Assembly: GCA_964344155.1 (NCBI GenBank)
Contig: CAYFMG010000003.1
Span: 1 to 64,000, forward strand
From: UBA6164 sp964344155
GTDB lineage: Bacteria > Patescibacteriota > Gracilibacteria > BD1-5 > UBA6164
Length of the DNA stretch: 64,000 nucleotides
Direction of reading: 5' to 3'
In this document: positions 41,159 to 51,766 of the stretch, piece by piece
Layout of the letters: each line of letters begins with the position of its first letter
Numbering within the stretch: position 1 is the stretch's first letter
Translations under genes and position numbers: made by a program
The notes under the pieces: model-generated
What the model was told of the DNA's origin: nothing
Database searches by the model: none
The model's input: only the letters and a program-made list of their open reading frames with translations

Positions 41159-41980
41159 CTACAGTATGTAAAAAATAGAGTAATAACCACCGAAAATAAA
41201 TGCAAAAATCCATCCATCAATACGATCTAACAAACCTCCTATTGGTCCCAATGTTGGAAAAAAATCATCTTTTTCCATCAGTCTTTTATATACAGAGAAA
41301 AAGGCGTCACCAAAAACTGTTCCAAAAACAACAAAAGTTGTGAGCGGTATATACTCCTTATCAAAGAATATAGTTACTTCAACAAGTACCCCCAGAGCCA
41401 TTAAAACAGCCATAAAACTTTTATTACTAGATATGCTTTCTGGATATCTGAGTCTCCAAGCTTGATAATTTTCGGGTAAATAGGCTAATATCTTCCCAAA
41501 CATATTGACACAAATATCTGTTGCTACAGCTATTGCTACAATAGTAAGGATTAAATTAGGATCTATTAAAAATAAAAGCGGAGAAATTATTAATCCAAAG
41601 AATGTAATTGCTACATAAAATAGAAAAATACTCATTTTTGTAATATCAGCATAAACGATTTCATACATAGATGAATCTTTTACTGATTTATATAACTCAA
41701 AAGTTGAGATAATAAAAAAGCTAATCAATACAGCTATTATCCATACATCAACAGATTGGTAGCCAATTATAATTGGAAACATTGTTGCTAGTGCAAAAGG
41801 TATTGAAAAAAGTGTTTTTCCCAATAGTTTTCCTTTCCCTTCACAATCATAAAAAAGAAAATCTTCACAATCTCCATCATATCCAAATGAATAATCTGGT
41901 TTTGTTAAGACTCCAAATCTATATATTCCTGAATAAAAAACCAGGAGTAATATAGGGGTTGTTATATAATGCCATTCCAC
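41159..41980 (-). CDS. cdsA: Phosphatidate cytidylyltransferase-like protein, standard-code-like
   Basis: The 273-aa polytopic protein ends with the CDP-DAG synthase signature: SVYKRLMEKDDFFPTLGPIGGLLDRID, where the usual H in P-x-H-G-G is Ile. CdsA makes CDP-diacylglycerol from CTP and phosphatidate. The N-terminal acidic segment (GYDGDCEDFLFYDCEGKG) is unusual. All of its about 20 glycines are GGN; none is TGA. The start is GTG 41980 with AAGGAGG 7 nt upstream, a textbook Shine-Dalgarno absent from native genes. I infer acquisition from a standard-code donor. The missing His raises a question on activity. Confidence 0.8.
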   Translation of the reverse strand: MEWHYITTPILLLVFYSGIYRFGVLTKPDYSFGYDGDCEDFLFYDCEGKGKLLGKTLFSIPFALATMFPIIIGYQSVDVWIIAVLISFFIISTFELYKSVKDSSMYEIVYADITKMSIFLFYVAITFFGLIISPLLFLIDPNLILTIVAIAVATDICVNMFGKILAYLPENYQAWRLRYPESISSNKSFMAVLMALGVLVEVTIFFDKEYIPLTTFVVFGTVFGDAFFSVYKRLMEKDDFFPTLGPIGGLLDRIDGWIFAFIFGGYYSIFYIL

Positions 41981-41987
41981 AATAAAA

Positions 41988-41994
41988 CCTCCTT
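41988..41994 (-). promoter_or_regulatory. Strong Shine-Dalgarno of the CdsA-like gene
   Basis: AAGGAGG lies 7 nt before GTG. It fixes the start codon, and its presence contrasts with A/T-only leaders of the native genes. Confidence 0.85.
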
Positions 41995-42035
41995 ATTAAT
42001 TTTTTGTGTACCAGTCTTATATCTAAAAAAAATAA

Positions 42036-42064
42036 AAAAGCAAGCTAAGCTTACTTTTTATTAG
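42036..42064 (-). terminator. Terminator of 3D-domain gene 1
   Basis: The stem AAGTAAGCTTAGCTTGCTT on the minus strand precedes a T-run, just after the stop. Confidence 0.65.
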
Positions 42065-43233
42065 ATTTTATTTCATAGTATTAATGATAATTCTTTAGAG
42101 TTTATAGAATCCTTAGAAATCATCTCTTCTAGGATATTTTTTTGAATATCTTGTATTAATGCTTTTTTTGTTTTTGGTCAAATTGTTCAAGCTCAAGCCT
42201 GATCTTTATCTGAAATAATATTTTTATCTATTTGATAAGCTATAATACTTTCTTTTGTTTTTTCTCAGTATATTGCTGTATCTTTATATTCAAAATATCA
42301 TAAATTTTTTAATGTTTTTTGTAAATCTCTTACTCTATGAGATACTTCTTTGAATTTTGAATCTCAAATATAATTAACTGTTGTAGTTGCTTTAGCTAGA
42401 GATTTTTTCTTCATTTCTTTTGCTTTTTTTTCTAATGCTAATTTTCTTTTTCTCTCTTTTTCTATTTCATCTTTTTTAGTTAAATAGTTTTCATAAGTCT
42501 TTTTCAGTGCTTTTCTTGTTTTTGGACCATAACTTCATGCTCAAGGACTCCACTGAGATTTAACTATTTTTTGTGATAATTGATAATAGTATATTGAGTC
42601 TATTATATCTTTGTATACTCATGAGATTTCTCATTTGTATAAATCTAATTCTTTTAATAATTCTTGTAATTTTTTTACTTTTGCCGGACTATTAGCAGAG
42701 GTTTTAAATATATCTATAGCTTCTTGTTTTTTTAATCATTTTGTTGCCCGATATGGAGAGTTTACTCTTTTGTAGTTTAGATTTACTTTTGAGTTTTTAT
42801 TTAATATTTTTCATTTAATAGTTCTTTTTCCCCAGTATAATGCTCTCCTTAATCATTCATCTCAGTATCACATCCATACATCTATTCTGTCATGATAATA
42901 TCATCTATTTCAAGCATTAACTATCGCTCATCATCTATCAGATACTTCTCATACTCATAATCATTCTAAATATATTTTTGTACCAAATCTGTAGTTTTTT
43001 GGTGCTGCTAACATTCATGAAAATACTCATTTTCCAGATGCTCATCTTATTCATTCCCCATTTAATCTTTTTTCAGCTTTATAATTCCCTTTTAGGTAAT
43101 ATTTTTGATCAGGTAGAGGTGAATAATATGCTGTAACGACAAAATATCTTTCATTACTAGCTGCTTGAGCTTTTGTAGTAAAGAAAGGTATAAAAGTTCA
43201 GATTATTAGTAAGATACTGAGAATCTTTTTCAT
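42061..43233 (-). CDS. Secreted 3D-domain (DPBB) cell-wall protein 1
   Basis: The 390-aa product has a signal peptide (MKKILSILLIIGTFIPFFTTKAQA), then a 3D domain: VTAYYSPLPDQKYYLKG, GVFSGMLAAPKNYRFGTKIYLEG, VSDRGGAIVNAGN and YHDRIDVWMGYGDEGLRRAL, whose Asp residues give the family name. Two C-terminal helical repeats of about 80 residues follow (PGAGSYGPKTRKAL and AGAGTIGPKTKKALI), peptidoglycan-binding-like (PG_binding_1-type G-P-K-T). It probably binds or cuts murein. A paralogue follows upstream. Most glycines in the motifs are TGA. Confidence 0.86.
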
Positions 43234-43283
43234 CTATTCAATTTTAATAATTATTATTACAAGTATTTTAATACAAAAAAACA

Positions 43284-43312
43284 AAAAAGCTAGAGAATTA
43301 GCTTTTTTGTTG
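43284..43312 (-). terminator. Terminator of 3D-domain gene 2
   Basis: The stem AAAAAAGCTA / TAGCTTTTTT with a T-rich tail lies between the two 3D genes. Confidence 0.7.
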
Positions 43313-43323
43313 TTAAATCTTTG

Positions 43324-44586
43324 TTAAATAATACTTTTTAGGTACTTTAACTGCCTTTTTTTAAGTTCATCTTTTACTTTTTTTGAGTGTGTATCTATAG
43401 CTTTTCTTAGGTTACGTTTGTATTTTATAGCTAGAGATGAGTCATGACTTCAGTATTTTTTAACTACTATAGAGTTAATTTTATTACTTACTTTTTTTAA
43501 TTGTTCTCTTAATTCTTTTGTTAGGATTACATCTTCATCCAATTTATTATCCTTTTTCTTGAATATTCATCAACCAAAATCTTGTCTTAGTGCTGCATAT
43601 GTTCTTTTTCCAAAATATCAGGCACTAGGTGATCTGCTAGAACTGATTACATTGTTTGCTACTTGATATCTAACTAAGCTAGATTTAACACTACTAAATT
43701 TTCAATCTACTTTTCAATTATATAGTTTTAATTCTTTTAGTAGTTGTTGTACTTTAACTACATTTTGTTTTTTAGGTTTTTCTGCATTTAGAGTTAATCC
43801 ATTGTATTTTACTACTGGAGATTCATCAAACTCTATACTTATTTCTCTAGTATTTGGTACTACTTTTCATTTTACTTTTCTTTTTCACCATTTTAGTGCT
43901 CTTATTAATCATTCATCTCAGTATCACATCCATACATCTATCCTATCATACTCAAATCATCTTTCTCAAGAATTTACAATAGCTCATCATCTATCCTCTA
44001 CTACTCATACTCATATTCATTCTAATTCTATTTTTGTACCGTATCTATAGTTTCTAGGTGCTGCTAATACTCAATTAAAAACTTTTTTCTTTGATGCTGT
44101 TAGTTTTCATCATCAATTAAGTCTTATATCTCATCTATACGATCATGTTGTATATCTTCTTTGTCATGGTAAAGGAGAATAATATGCAGTAACATAAAAA
44201 TATCTTATATTTGTATCAGGTTGATCCATTATTAAGTATTTTTTAGTTATTTCATCAAAATTATCTGGAAAATCTTCTTGCAAGGCTGTTAATGTTTTAA
44301 TTCCAAAGTATCAAGCTCAGTAATCTGTTTCTTTCTTAATTAATCATGTTTTTCTTTGATAATCTAAGAGAGCTTTTTTTGTACTTGAATATTTTCAGTC
44401 TATTTCTCAATCATATAATCAAAAATCTCTCATTGCTAACTGCATTTTTCTTATTTTTTTATCCTTTAATCAAGAGTGTATTTGAGTTTCAAGCTCAGGA
44501 AAACTAGCTGCAAAACTTTCAGCTAATCAAGAAAAAAACAAAGATATTGATATAAAAGCTAAAACAAAGCTTTTTATTAGATTCAT
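43324..44586 (-). CDS. Secreted 3D-domain (DPBB) cell-wall protein 2
   Basis: The 420-aa paralogue has a signal peptide (MNLIKSFVLAFISISLFFSGLAESFA). Here a PG-binding-like repeat (LYDGEIDGKYSSTKKALLDYQ, GAGYFGIKTLTALQ) precedes the 3D domain (VTAYYSPLPGQRRYTTG, VFNGVLAAPRNYRYGTKIELEG, VEDRGGAIVNSGER, YDRIDVWMGYGDEGLIRAL) and another repeat follows (LYNGKVDGKFSSVKSSLVRYQ ... SAGYFGKRTYAALRQDF). The order of modules differs from protein 1, suggesting domain shuffling. Likely surface-acting muralytic or wall-anchoring. Both genes are transcribed leftward with separate terminators. Confidence 0.86.
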
Positions 44587-44611
44587 AATATTTTTTTAAT
44601 ATTTAAAAGGA

Positions 44612-45181
44612 TTATTCTCATGCTCAAACTACTACTTTTGCATGCCTTAGTACTTTATCTTCTAACTTATACCCTTTTTCAAATTCATCAAAAATTATTC
44701 ACTCTTTTTGTCATGGGACTGTAGTCATTACATCATGTTTGTCTGGATCTACTTCTTCTCATTTAGAATTAAATACTTTAACTCACATTCAGTCTAAATC
44801 TTTTTTTAATTTCTTCTCAAGTGATAATAATCATTCAAATAATGCTCAGTTTTGTAAGTCTTCTGGTGTATTTTGTATAATTCTTTCTAAATCATCTACT
44901 CTAGGTAGTATTTTTTTAAATATATCTTGTTTTAAGAAAAAGATCATATCTTGTTTATCTCTCTCTGTTCTTTTTTTAAAGTTTTCAAAATCAGCCATAG
45001 TTCTAGCTAATACATCTCTACATTTTTCTTCTTCTGGGTTTTGTTCTTCTGTTGGGTGTATACTTTCCTCTAGTTTTTCTTCATCTATTTCCCCTTCTTC
45101 GTTTTCTATTTCCTCTAGCTCATCTTCCATCTCTTCTATAATATCTTGCTCTTCTTGTTTGTTTCTATCATCAGTTGTCAT
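44612..45181 (-). CDS. grpE: GrpE nucleotide-exchange factor
   Basis: The 189-aa co-chaperone promotes ADP release from DnaK. It has a long acidic N-terminus (DDRNKQEEQDIIEEMEDE), the dimerisation coiled coil with RTMADFENFKKRTERDKQDM, LPRVDDLERIIQ, LEGLLSLEKKLKKDLDGMG and the beta-wing VMTTVPGQKEGIIFDEFEKGYKLEDKVLRHAKVVVG. The core matches GrpE. dnaK and dnaJ are not in this window. Ends just before the 3D genes. Confidence 0.95.
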
Positions 45182-45268
45182 ATTTATTTGTTTTTTATAA
45201 TTAAAATTTATAACATAAAAATTATATAGAAAAATATAAAAAATCAAGAAAAAAAATCAACTAATATA

Positions 45269-46354
45269 TTATTTTAATATTTCAGTTACATGTCACATTT
45301 TTCTTCAAGGTTTTGTTTCCTGTTTTCAATAATCGTAAAATCTTTTATTTCATATTTGTGTAATTTGTTGTTTAGGATTATTAGGGTCTCTTCATGGTAT
45401 TGAGTTTATTTTATCTCATAGCAAATTATCCATCCTTGTTCTTTCTAATAATTCTATTTTTCAGAAATCTTGATCTAAAATTGCCTTTATAAATATAGAA
45501 TATTGAGACTGATTATAGCTTTCTATAGTTGGATGTCATGAATTATGTGGACGTGGCGCTAATTCATTTATAAGTATGCTTCAATCGCTTAAAACAAACA
45601 TTTCAACAGCAAGTAATCATTCAATTCACATTGATTCAGCTATATCCATAGTTATGTTTTTTGCTTGCATTGCAATCTGTTCATCTATTCTTGCTGGAGT
45701 TATTGTTGTTCTTAATATTCAATTTTTATGAATATTTTCAGCTGGCTCAAATGCTATCATGTCTCAATTTGGTCTTCTTCAAAGGATTACAGAAATCTCC
45801 ATTTTGTAATCAACTATTTTTTCATAGATAAGTTCTTTTCAACTTAGTTCTTCCATAGCACTTCCTATATCTGCTTCACTATATATTCTTACTTGTCATT
45901 TTCAATCATAACCATCTCTAGCTGTTTTTAATATTCATTCTCATAATTCAGAATAAGTTGCTTTTAAATCAGCAATATTATCTATTCATTGAAAAGCTGT
46001 TGTTTTTGCTCAAGCATCAATTACTGCTTGTTTTTCTGTTAATCTGTTTTGAATTAAGTGAAATACTCAAGAATTAGGTTTTATATTTAATCATCTATTT
46101 TCCAGTTCTATTAATAAGTCTGTTGGAACATTTTCCCATTCCATAGTAATTACATCAGGTGACTCAGAAACAAATAAATTTATATTATCTGATAAATAAC
46201 TATATCAATCTGCTGATAATATTTTTGATACTTGTCATGCAGGACTTTCTTCTCATTCATTTCAATATACAATTGTTTCTATTCACATACTTTGTGCCTC
46301 TAAAGCTGTTAATTGTCATAATTGTCAATCTCATAGTATTCATATTTTTGTCAT
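45269..46354 (-). CDS. purK: N5-carboxyaminoimidazole ribonucleotide synthase (PurK)
   Basis: The 361-aa ATP-grasp enzyme works in de novo purine synthesis. Seen: N-terminal GILGDGQLGQLTALEAQ (PreATP-grasp GGGQLG), TMEWENVPTDLL, ILKTARDGYDGKGQ (ATP-lid K-T-x-x-x-G-Y-D-G-K-G), FEPAENIHKNGIL, VEMFVLSDGSILINELAPRPHNSGHPTIE. This is a full-length PurK. PurE and other pur genes are absent from the window. An isolated purK is unexpected in a genome that otherwise probably scavenges nucleotides. Confidence 0.95.
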
Positions 46355-46439
46355 AATAATTTCTTTAAGGTGTAATTATTCAATATATCTTATTGATTTT
46401 TCTAAAAAAACAAGTCTAATTTATTTTTCTTAATAAAAC

Positions 46440-46467
46440 TTTACATTTCTTAATCACTAAATAGAAT
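46440..46467 (+). promoter_or_regulatory. Promoter of xth
   Basis: TTTACA and TAGAAT are separated by 16 bp, about 30 nt upstream of the ATG. Confidence 0.55.
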
Positions 46468-46495
46468 AATATAAATTATTTAATAAAATATAATT

Positions 46496-47278
46496 ATGAA
46501 AATAATATCTTGGAATGTAAATGGTATAAGAGCTGTAGCTAAAAAATGATTTAAGGACTTTGTAGAATGAGAATCACCTGATATCCTTTGTATACAGGAA
46601 ACAAAGGCTTTTGAAGATCAATTTTTAAAAGATGTATGAGAGTTAGAATGATACAATTACTTATGGCATGCTTGAGAAAGAGCTTGATATGCTTGAACAG
46701 CTATTTTTTATAAAGAAAATTTAGAAGTAAAAGATACAAAAAAACATTTTGATGAAATAGAACACTTTCATACAGATGGTAGAATGACAGAAATAGATTT
46801 TTGAGACTTTGTTTTAATCAATGGTTATTTCCCTAATGGTTGAACAAGAGCTGATGGTACAGAAATGGTAACATACAAACTAGATTTTTATAATCATCTT
46901 ATAGATTATTCAAGAAGATTGAAACAAGACTGAAGAAATGTAATTATGACATGAGATTTTAATATATGTCACACTGAAATAGATATAGCAAGACCTAAGG
47001 AAAATGAAAACTCTATAGGTTTTCTCCCTATTGAAAGAGAAAAAATCTGAGAACTAATAAATGATTGAAATACAGATGTATGGAGACATTTTAACCCAGC
47101 AAAAACTGATGTATATTCTTGGTGGAGTTATAGGGCTTGAGCTAGACCTAGAAATGTTTGATGGAGAATTGATTATTTTGTTGTAAATAATGATTTTGTA
47201 GATAATATAGAAGATATAGAATATTTAACTGATGTTATATGATCTGATCATTGTCCTGTTTTATTAAAACTAAAATAA
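46496..47278 (+). CDS. xth: Exodeoxyribonuclease III / AP endonuclease
   Basis: The 260-aa Mg-dependent AP endonuclease of base excision repair. Seen: ISWNVNGIRA, ILCIQETKA (Glu metal ligand), GYFPNGG, MTGDFNICHTEIDIARP, LPIEREKIGELINDG, YSWWSYRAGARPRNVGWRIDYFVV and IGSDHCPV (catalytic Asp-His). All catalytic residues present. Length normal. Start ATG 46496, no Shine-Dalgarno. The next gene starts 4 nt after the stop. Confidence 0.96.
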
Positions 47279-47282
47279 AATT

Positions 47283-48026
47283 ATGAATAATAAATTTGAT
47301 AATCATTTTTTTGGTAAGTATGCAATTTACCCTTGAGAAAAAGTTCTATGAGTTTTACGTACTCACGGTTTAACTATATTTAATAAAGTTGTTTTAAATA
47401 TTATATTATTTGCGATTATTCCTATATTGATTTATTTCAATGTAAAGATAGTAAATGATTTTGTTTCTTTTTCTGGCTTAGAATTTTATCTTTTTGCAGT
47501 TTTTCTAAAAATACTTATAGATATTTTTATTCGGTATTATACAGTTTTTGTTATAACTAATTTTTGAATGATTCGACTAACTGTTAAATCTCTAAAATTA
47601 GAAAAATTTTATATAACATATGAAAGAATAGAATATTTAGAAATATTGGAAAATGGTATTTTTAATAAAAGCTTAAAAACTTGAGATCTTGTTGCTCATT
47701 TATTTCCTGATGATTCTCTGCTTAAAAAAGATGAGCCTGATGAGGTTGTTTTAAAAAAACTACCAAAACCATTTCTTGCTTCAGAATTAATTGAAAATGC
47801 ATTTAATGAGGTTGTTATAAAAGATGATGATATAGATGAAAATTATGATGTAATTATGAATACTCTATGAGGTGCTGTCCAAAACTATTTACATAGAAAT
47901 AAAAGAAGACCTATTCCTCATATGAATAATATTCCTGAAGAAGAACAAGAAGAAGAAATTCTTAGTGAAGAAGAAATAATTATAAGAGATACTGAAAGTA
48001 AGGATTGAACTATAGATTTAAGATAA
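47283..48026 (+). CDS. Membrane protein with bacterial PH-like domain
   Basis: The 247-aa product has an N-terminal YAIYPGEKVLGVLRTHGLTIF, two membrane helices, then FVITNFGMIRLT and KFYITYERIEYLE, the pattern of the bacterial PH domain YdbS-type (bPH_2). The C-terminal half is acidic (EEEQEEEILSEEE) and hydrophilic, with no further domain. It follows xth by 4 nt and is likely cotranscribed. The role in CPR is unknown, perhaps in envelope organisation. Confidence 0.65.
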
Positions 48027-48038
48027 ATTAAAAAAAGA

Positions 48039-48067
48039 TTGACAAATGTATTTTTTCTTTATTATAT
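48039..48067 (+). promoter_or_regulatory. Promoter of the 48.1-kb foreign-looking gene
   Basis: TTGACA and TTATAT are separated by 17 bp, 37 nt upstream of the ATG. Confidence 0.75.
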
Positions 48068-48086
48068 GTTAGGTGTTTTTATAGAA

Positions 48087-48093
48087 AAAGGAG
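48087..48093 (+). promoter_or_regulatory. Shine-Dalgarno of the 48.1-kb gene
   Basis: AAAGGAG lies 10 nt before ATG, unlike the native genes in this window, which lack one. Confidence 0.75.
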
Positions 48094-48103
48094 TACCTTA
48101 AAA

Positions 48104-48439
48104 ATGTCTAAAGAAAAACACGCGCATGAAATTGAGCTGATGTATAAGCAGAGAGAAATAGAGCAGCTTACAGTAAAAGTTTTTGAATTATCTCAGGAGG
48201 TGCTAAAAGTACAGGAACAGTATGAAAGTGATAGTATGCTTGATAAAGCTGAAATCGTGTCACTGCAGTCTCAAAATGAGGAACTCAGTAGACAAATCAG
48301 TGATTTGCATGCTGTAATCAGATATAATTTTACTATGATGCAAGAAGACAGAGAATTTAATGATAGTCTTGCATCTGGAACTCGTGTAATTACAGAGTTG
48401 ATGGAAGATTTAGCCAATGGTAAAATTATTACTCATTAG
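48104..48439 (+). CDS. Coiled-coil protein of unknown function, standard-code-like
   Basis: The 111-aa product is a long amphipathic helix rich in Glu, Gln and Ser (YKQREIEQLTVKVFELSQE, IVSLQSQNEELSRQISDL), ending with ELMEDLANGKIITH. The two glycines are GGN and there are no TGA codons. Codon use includes GTG, CTG and CAG, which neighbours avoid. It has a promoter, a Shine-Dalgarno and a GC-rich terminator of its own. I infer transfer from a standard-code organism. Function unknown. Confidence 0.75.
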   Translation: MSKEKHAHEIELMYKQREIEQLTVKVFELSQEVLKVQEQYESDSMLDKAEIVSLQSQNEELSRQISDLHAVIRYNFTMMQEDREFNDSLASGTRVITELMEDLANGKIITH

Positions 48440-48463
48440 GTGTTAATTATTTTAAGGTCAACA

Positions 48464-48500
48464 AACGCTAGCCAGAAATGGCTGGCGTTTTTGTTTTTTT
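48464..48500 (+). terminator. GC-rich terminator of the 48.1-kb gene
   Basis: AACGCTAGCCA / TGGCTGGCGTT encloses GAAA and is followed by a T-run. Much more G+C-rich than native terminators. Confidence 0.85.
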
Positions 48501-48516
48501 TGGATATACTATCAAT

Positions 48517-50307
48517 ATGACTACAAAAATAACTAATCTTTTGAAAAAAATACCAAAGTCCCCTTGAATTTATAAATTTTTAGATAAAAAATGAAAAATA
48601 ATTTATATCTGAAAATCTGTAAAATTATATTCAAGGGTTAATTCTTATTTTAACTGAAAAACTAAACTCAATTTTGCTAAACAAAAAATGGTTAAGCAAA
48701 TTGATAATATAGAAACAATTATCACAAACAATGAAACAGAAAGTTTGATACTAGAAACAACACTGATAAAAAAACATGAGCCAAAGTATAATATATTGAT
48801 GAAGGATGGGAAAAATCATATATATATAAAAATAACAGATGAAAAATATCCTAAAATAATAAAAACAAGAATAAAAAATAGTAGATGAATATATTTTTGA
48901 CCATATATAAGTACTTATTATGTGAATAATATATTAAAATTAATTAAAAATATATTTTGATATTGAGTTGCTGAACATAATTTTTTTCTAACAAAAAATA
49001 GTTATAACTTGGATAAATATATATTTAAAAATGATTTAAAAATAGAAGACTATAATAAACAAATAGAAAAAATAAAAGACTTTTTAAAGTGAAATACTTA
49101 TAAAATCAAAAAAGACTTAGAACAAAAAATGCTCAGCAAAGCTACAAAACTAGAATTTGAAGAAGCTGGAAAAATAAAAAAACAACTAGAATCAATACAA
49201 ATATTAGAAGAAAATCAAATAGTTAGAGACTCTGTTAATTGAAATTTTATAGTATTTAATATATTAGAAAAATTTGATAAGATATTTGTATGAAAAATAG
49301 AGATAAATGATGGAAAAATAGTTTGATTTAGTAATTATGATATAAAAAATAATCTATGAGAAGATAAGCAAGAAGTATTAAAACAGGTATTATCAGAAAA
49401 CTGGATAGAAAACAAAAATATTAATTATATAATTCCCTTTGAACTTGAGTTATGAGATATAGAAATAAAACTAGAAATACCGAAAATTTGAAACAAAAAA
49501 GAGTTACTAGATCTGTGTTATAAAAATATATATGAATATGCTTCAAAAACTCATATAGATTCACTTAGTACAAAGTGATTTACAAAAAAAACTATGCAAA
49601 ACTTGCTTGATTTATTATGATATAAGCAAATAAATAAGAGTATAATTTTTGAGTGTAATGACATTTCTCATATTTCATGAAATCATACAGTTGCTAGTCG
49701 TAGTATTATAGAAAATTGAAAAAGTAATACATCAAAATATAAAAGACTTAGAATAAAAACTCTATCTGAATGAAAGATAGATGATTTTAATTCTATGAGA
49801 GAAGTAATGACTAGAAGAATTAAAGAAATAGAAAAACTAAAAAACATCCCTGATCTAATTATAATAGACTGATGAAAATGACAACTAAGTAGTGTCTTAG
49901 AAATAGTTAAAGAGAAAAAAATAAATATACAACTTGTATGATTAGCTAAAAAAGAAGAAGAATTATTTATAATACCACCCCTTAATCCCCTCCTTACTAA
50001 GGAGGGGAAACAAGAAGGAAGATTTAAAAAAATACTACTAGAGAAAGATAGTAATGAACTTAGGTTGGTTCAAAAAATTAGAGATGAGGCACATAGATTT
50101 GCTATAACTTTTAATAGAGATTCTAGAATAAAATCAATGAAAAAAAATATACTAGAAGAGTTGCCGTGATTTTGACCAAAGACAAGAAAAAAACTACTCA
50201 ATAAATACCATGATATAGACAAACTAAAAGATGTATCAAAACAAGAGTTAAAAACTATTTTAAATAAAACTCAAATAGAAACTTTAGAAAATCACTCTAT
50301 AATATAA
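48517..50307 (+). CDS. uvrC: Excinuclease subunit UvrC (with in-frame repeat insertion)
   Basis: The 596-aa nuclease makes the two incisions of nucleotide-excision repair. Seen: GIY-YIG domain (PGIYKFLDKKGKIIYIGKSV...), UVR motif (KATKLEFEEAGKIKKQL), the RNase H-like C-terminal nuclease (ECNDISHISG, DGGKGQLSS) and the HhH motif LPGFGPKTRKKLL. A palindromic repeat is translated at residues about 487-497 (PPLNPLLTKEG), between EEELFII and ILLEKDSNELR, where other UvrC proteins have a short loop. Reading frame is kept. Native code, TGA glycines throughout. Confidence 0.95.
49975..50007. repeat. Palindromic dispersed repeat, copy 3, inside uvrC (inverted)
   Basis: CCACCCCTTAATCCCC then TCCTTACTAAGGAGGGG is the reverse orientation of copies 1 and 2. 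It is in frame in uvrC and encodes PPLNPLLTKEG. Confidence 0.85.
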
Positions 50308-50370
50308 ATATATCTTTACAAAACTACTTTTTTCTATAACATAGTTACAAATAATATATAAAAAAACATT

Positions 50371-50892
50371 ATGCAAGATTTTATAAAAAAATACCATAAA
50401 AATAGAGTTTTAACTAATATAAATATAGTATTAGCTAGTTTAGTTTTAGCTTTTTGAATAAACTTCTTGTTTGTAGATAATACAAATTTATGACAAAATC
50501 TTAAAACAAGTATTATAGATACAAATACATATATTGAAAACAAGGCAAATTTAGAAATTCAAAATATAGATAATAAACTCTATATTGTTTCCAATAAGGA
50601 TATATTAAATGCTACTAATTTATCTTTAAGTATTACTTATAATCCAGCTAATGTAGATGTACTAGATATTAAATCTAGTTTTTGAGAGCTTGTAAATATA
50701 TCAAATACTCCATGAATCAATTCCCTAATACTTACCCTTGATAATCAAAATATAAATCTTTGAACTAAGATTATAGAAATAGAAGTTACTAAAAAAGAAA
50801 ACAAAAGTGAAAATATGAATATGCTAAATGCTAACTTCAATGACAAAGATAAAAATCAATACCTACTTTCTACTTCATGAATAACATTTTAA
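50371..50892 (+). CDS. Membrane-anchored extracellular hypothetical protein
   Basis: The 173-aa product has an N-terminal signal/anchor (residues about 13 to 35, NINIVLASLVLAFGINFLFV) and a beta-rich external part with LSLSITYNPANVDVLDI, which resembles cohesin/BACON-like or pilus-associated beta sandwiches (S-T-NP-L). It lies between uvrC and tatD, the latter starting 1 nt after the stop. No catalytic motif. Confidence is low on fold. Confidence 0.6.
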
Positions 50893-50893
50893 T

Positions 50894-51742
50894 ATGATTT
50901 TTGATACACACTGTCATCCTTATTTAAACAAGCAAAAAAACTGAGATAAAACGATAGAAGATTTTTTTGAAAATGGATGAAAATATATAAATATAATATG
51001 AACAAATCTTGAGACTACTAAAAAAGCAATAGATTCAGCAAATAAATATGATGGAGTTTATGCTAGTATATGAATACACCCTTGTGATATAGTAGATTTA
51101 GATCTAGAAGAAACCATGAAGAAACTAGAAAAAATATACTTAGAAAATAAAGACAAGGTTGTTGCTGTATGAGAATGTTGACTTGATTATTATCGGCTTG
51201 AAAGAGATAAAGAAATAAAAAAATTAGCTCCAGAATATAAACAAAAAGCTATAGAATTAAAAAAAGATTTTCAAAAAATATTTTTTAAAGCTCATATATT
51301 ATTAGCTAAAGAATATGATCTACCTTTAATTATCCACAATAGAGAATCAAAGGATGATGTACTTGAAATATTGAAAGAAGTTTGATATAAAAACTTTATA
51401 TTTCATTGTTACTCTGAAGATTTAGAATACGCAAATAGTTTAATAGAATTCTCTCCTATTTGTAAGATTAGTTTCTCATGAATTGTGACTTTTTCTTCAG
51501 CAAAAGAAGTACAAGATACAGCTAAAAATATTCCTTTACAACACATATTAGCAGAAACTGACGCTCCATATCTGACTCCAACACCATATAGATGAAAACA
51601 AGAAAATGAACCATACTTTACAAAGTATGTTGTAAAAAAAATAAATGAACTCAGATGAGAGGATTGTAGTAAGCAGATTTTACAAAATTCTTTAGAGGTT
51701 TTTGGATTGACAAATAAGAAAAAAGATTTAAACTATAATTAA
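50894..51742 (+). CDS. tatD: TatD-family metal-dependent deoxyribonuclease
   Basis: The 282-aa TIM-barrel hydrolase has the family metal-site residues: FDTHCHPYL (His, His), GIHPCDIV, VAVGECGLDYYR (Glu), LPLIIHNRES, FIFHCYSED and ILAETDAPYLTPTPYRGKQENEP (Asp). These match TatD/YcfH. Activities reported include 3-prime exonuclease and D-aminoacyl-tRNA deacylase-like. Cotranscribed with the upstream hypothetical gene and followed by a terminator. Confidence 0.95.
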
Positions 51743-51765
51743 TTTAGATTAATTATAGTTTTTTT
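51731..51765 (+). terminator. Terminator of tatD
   Basis: The stem AAACTATAATTAA / TTAATTATAGTTT overlaps the tatD stop and is followed by T-run. Confidence 0.7.
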
Positions 51766-51766
51766 G

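Noticed and set aside
44739..45200. A 153-codon Ser-rich plus-strand frame
   Set aside because: It is the complement of grpE; Ser runs come from the acidic Glu codons of GrpE.
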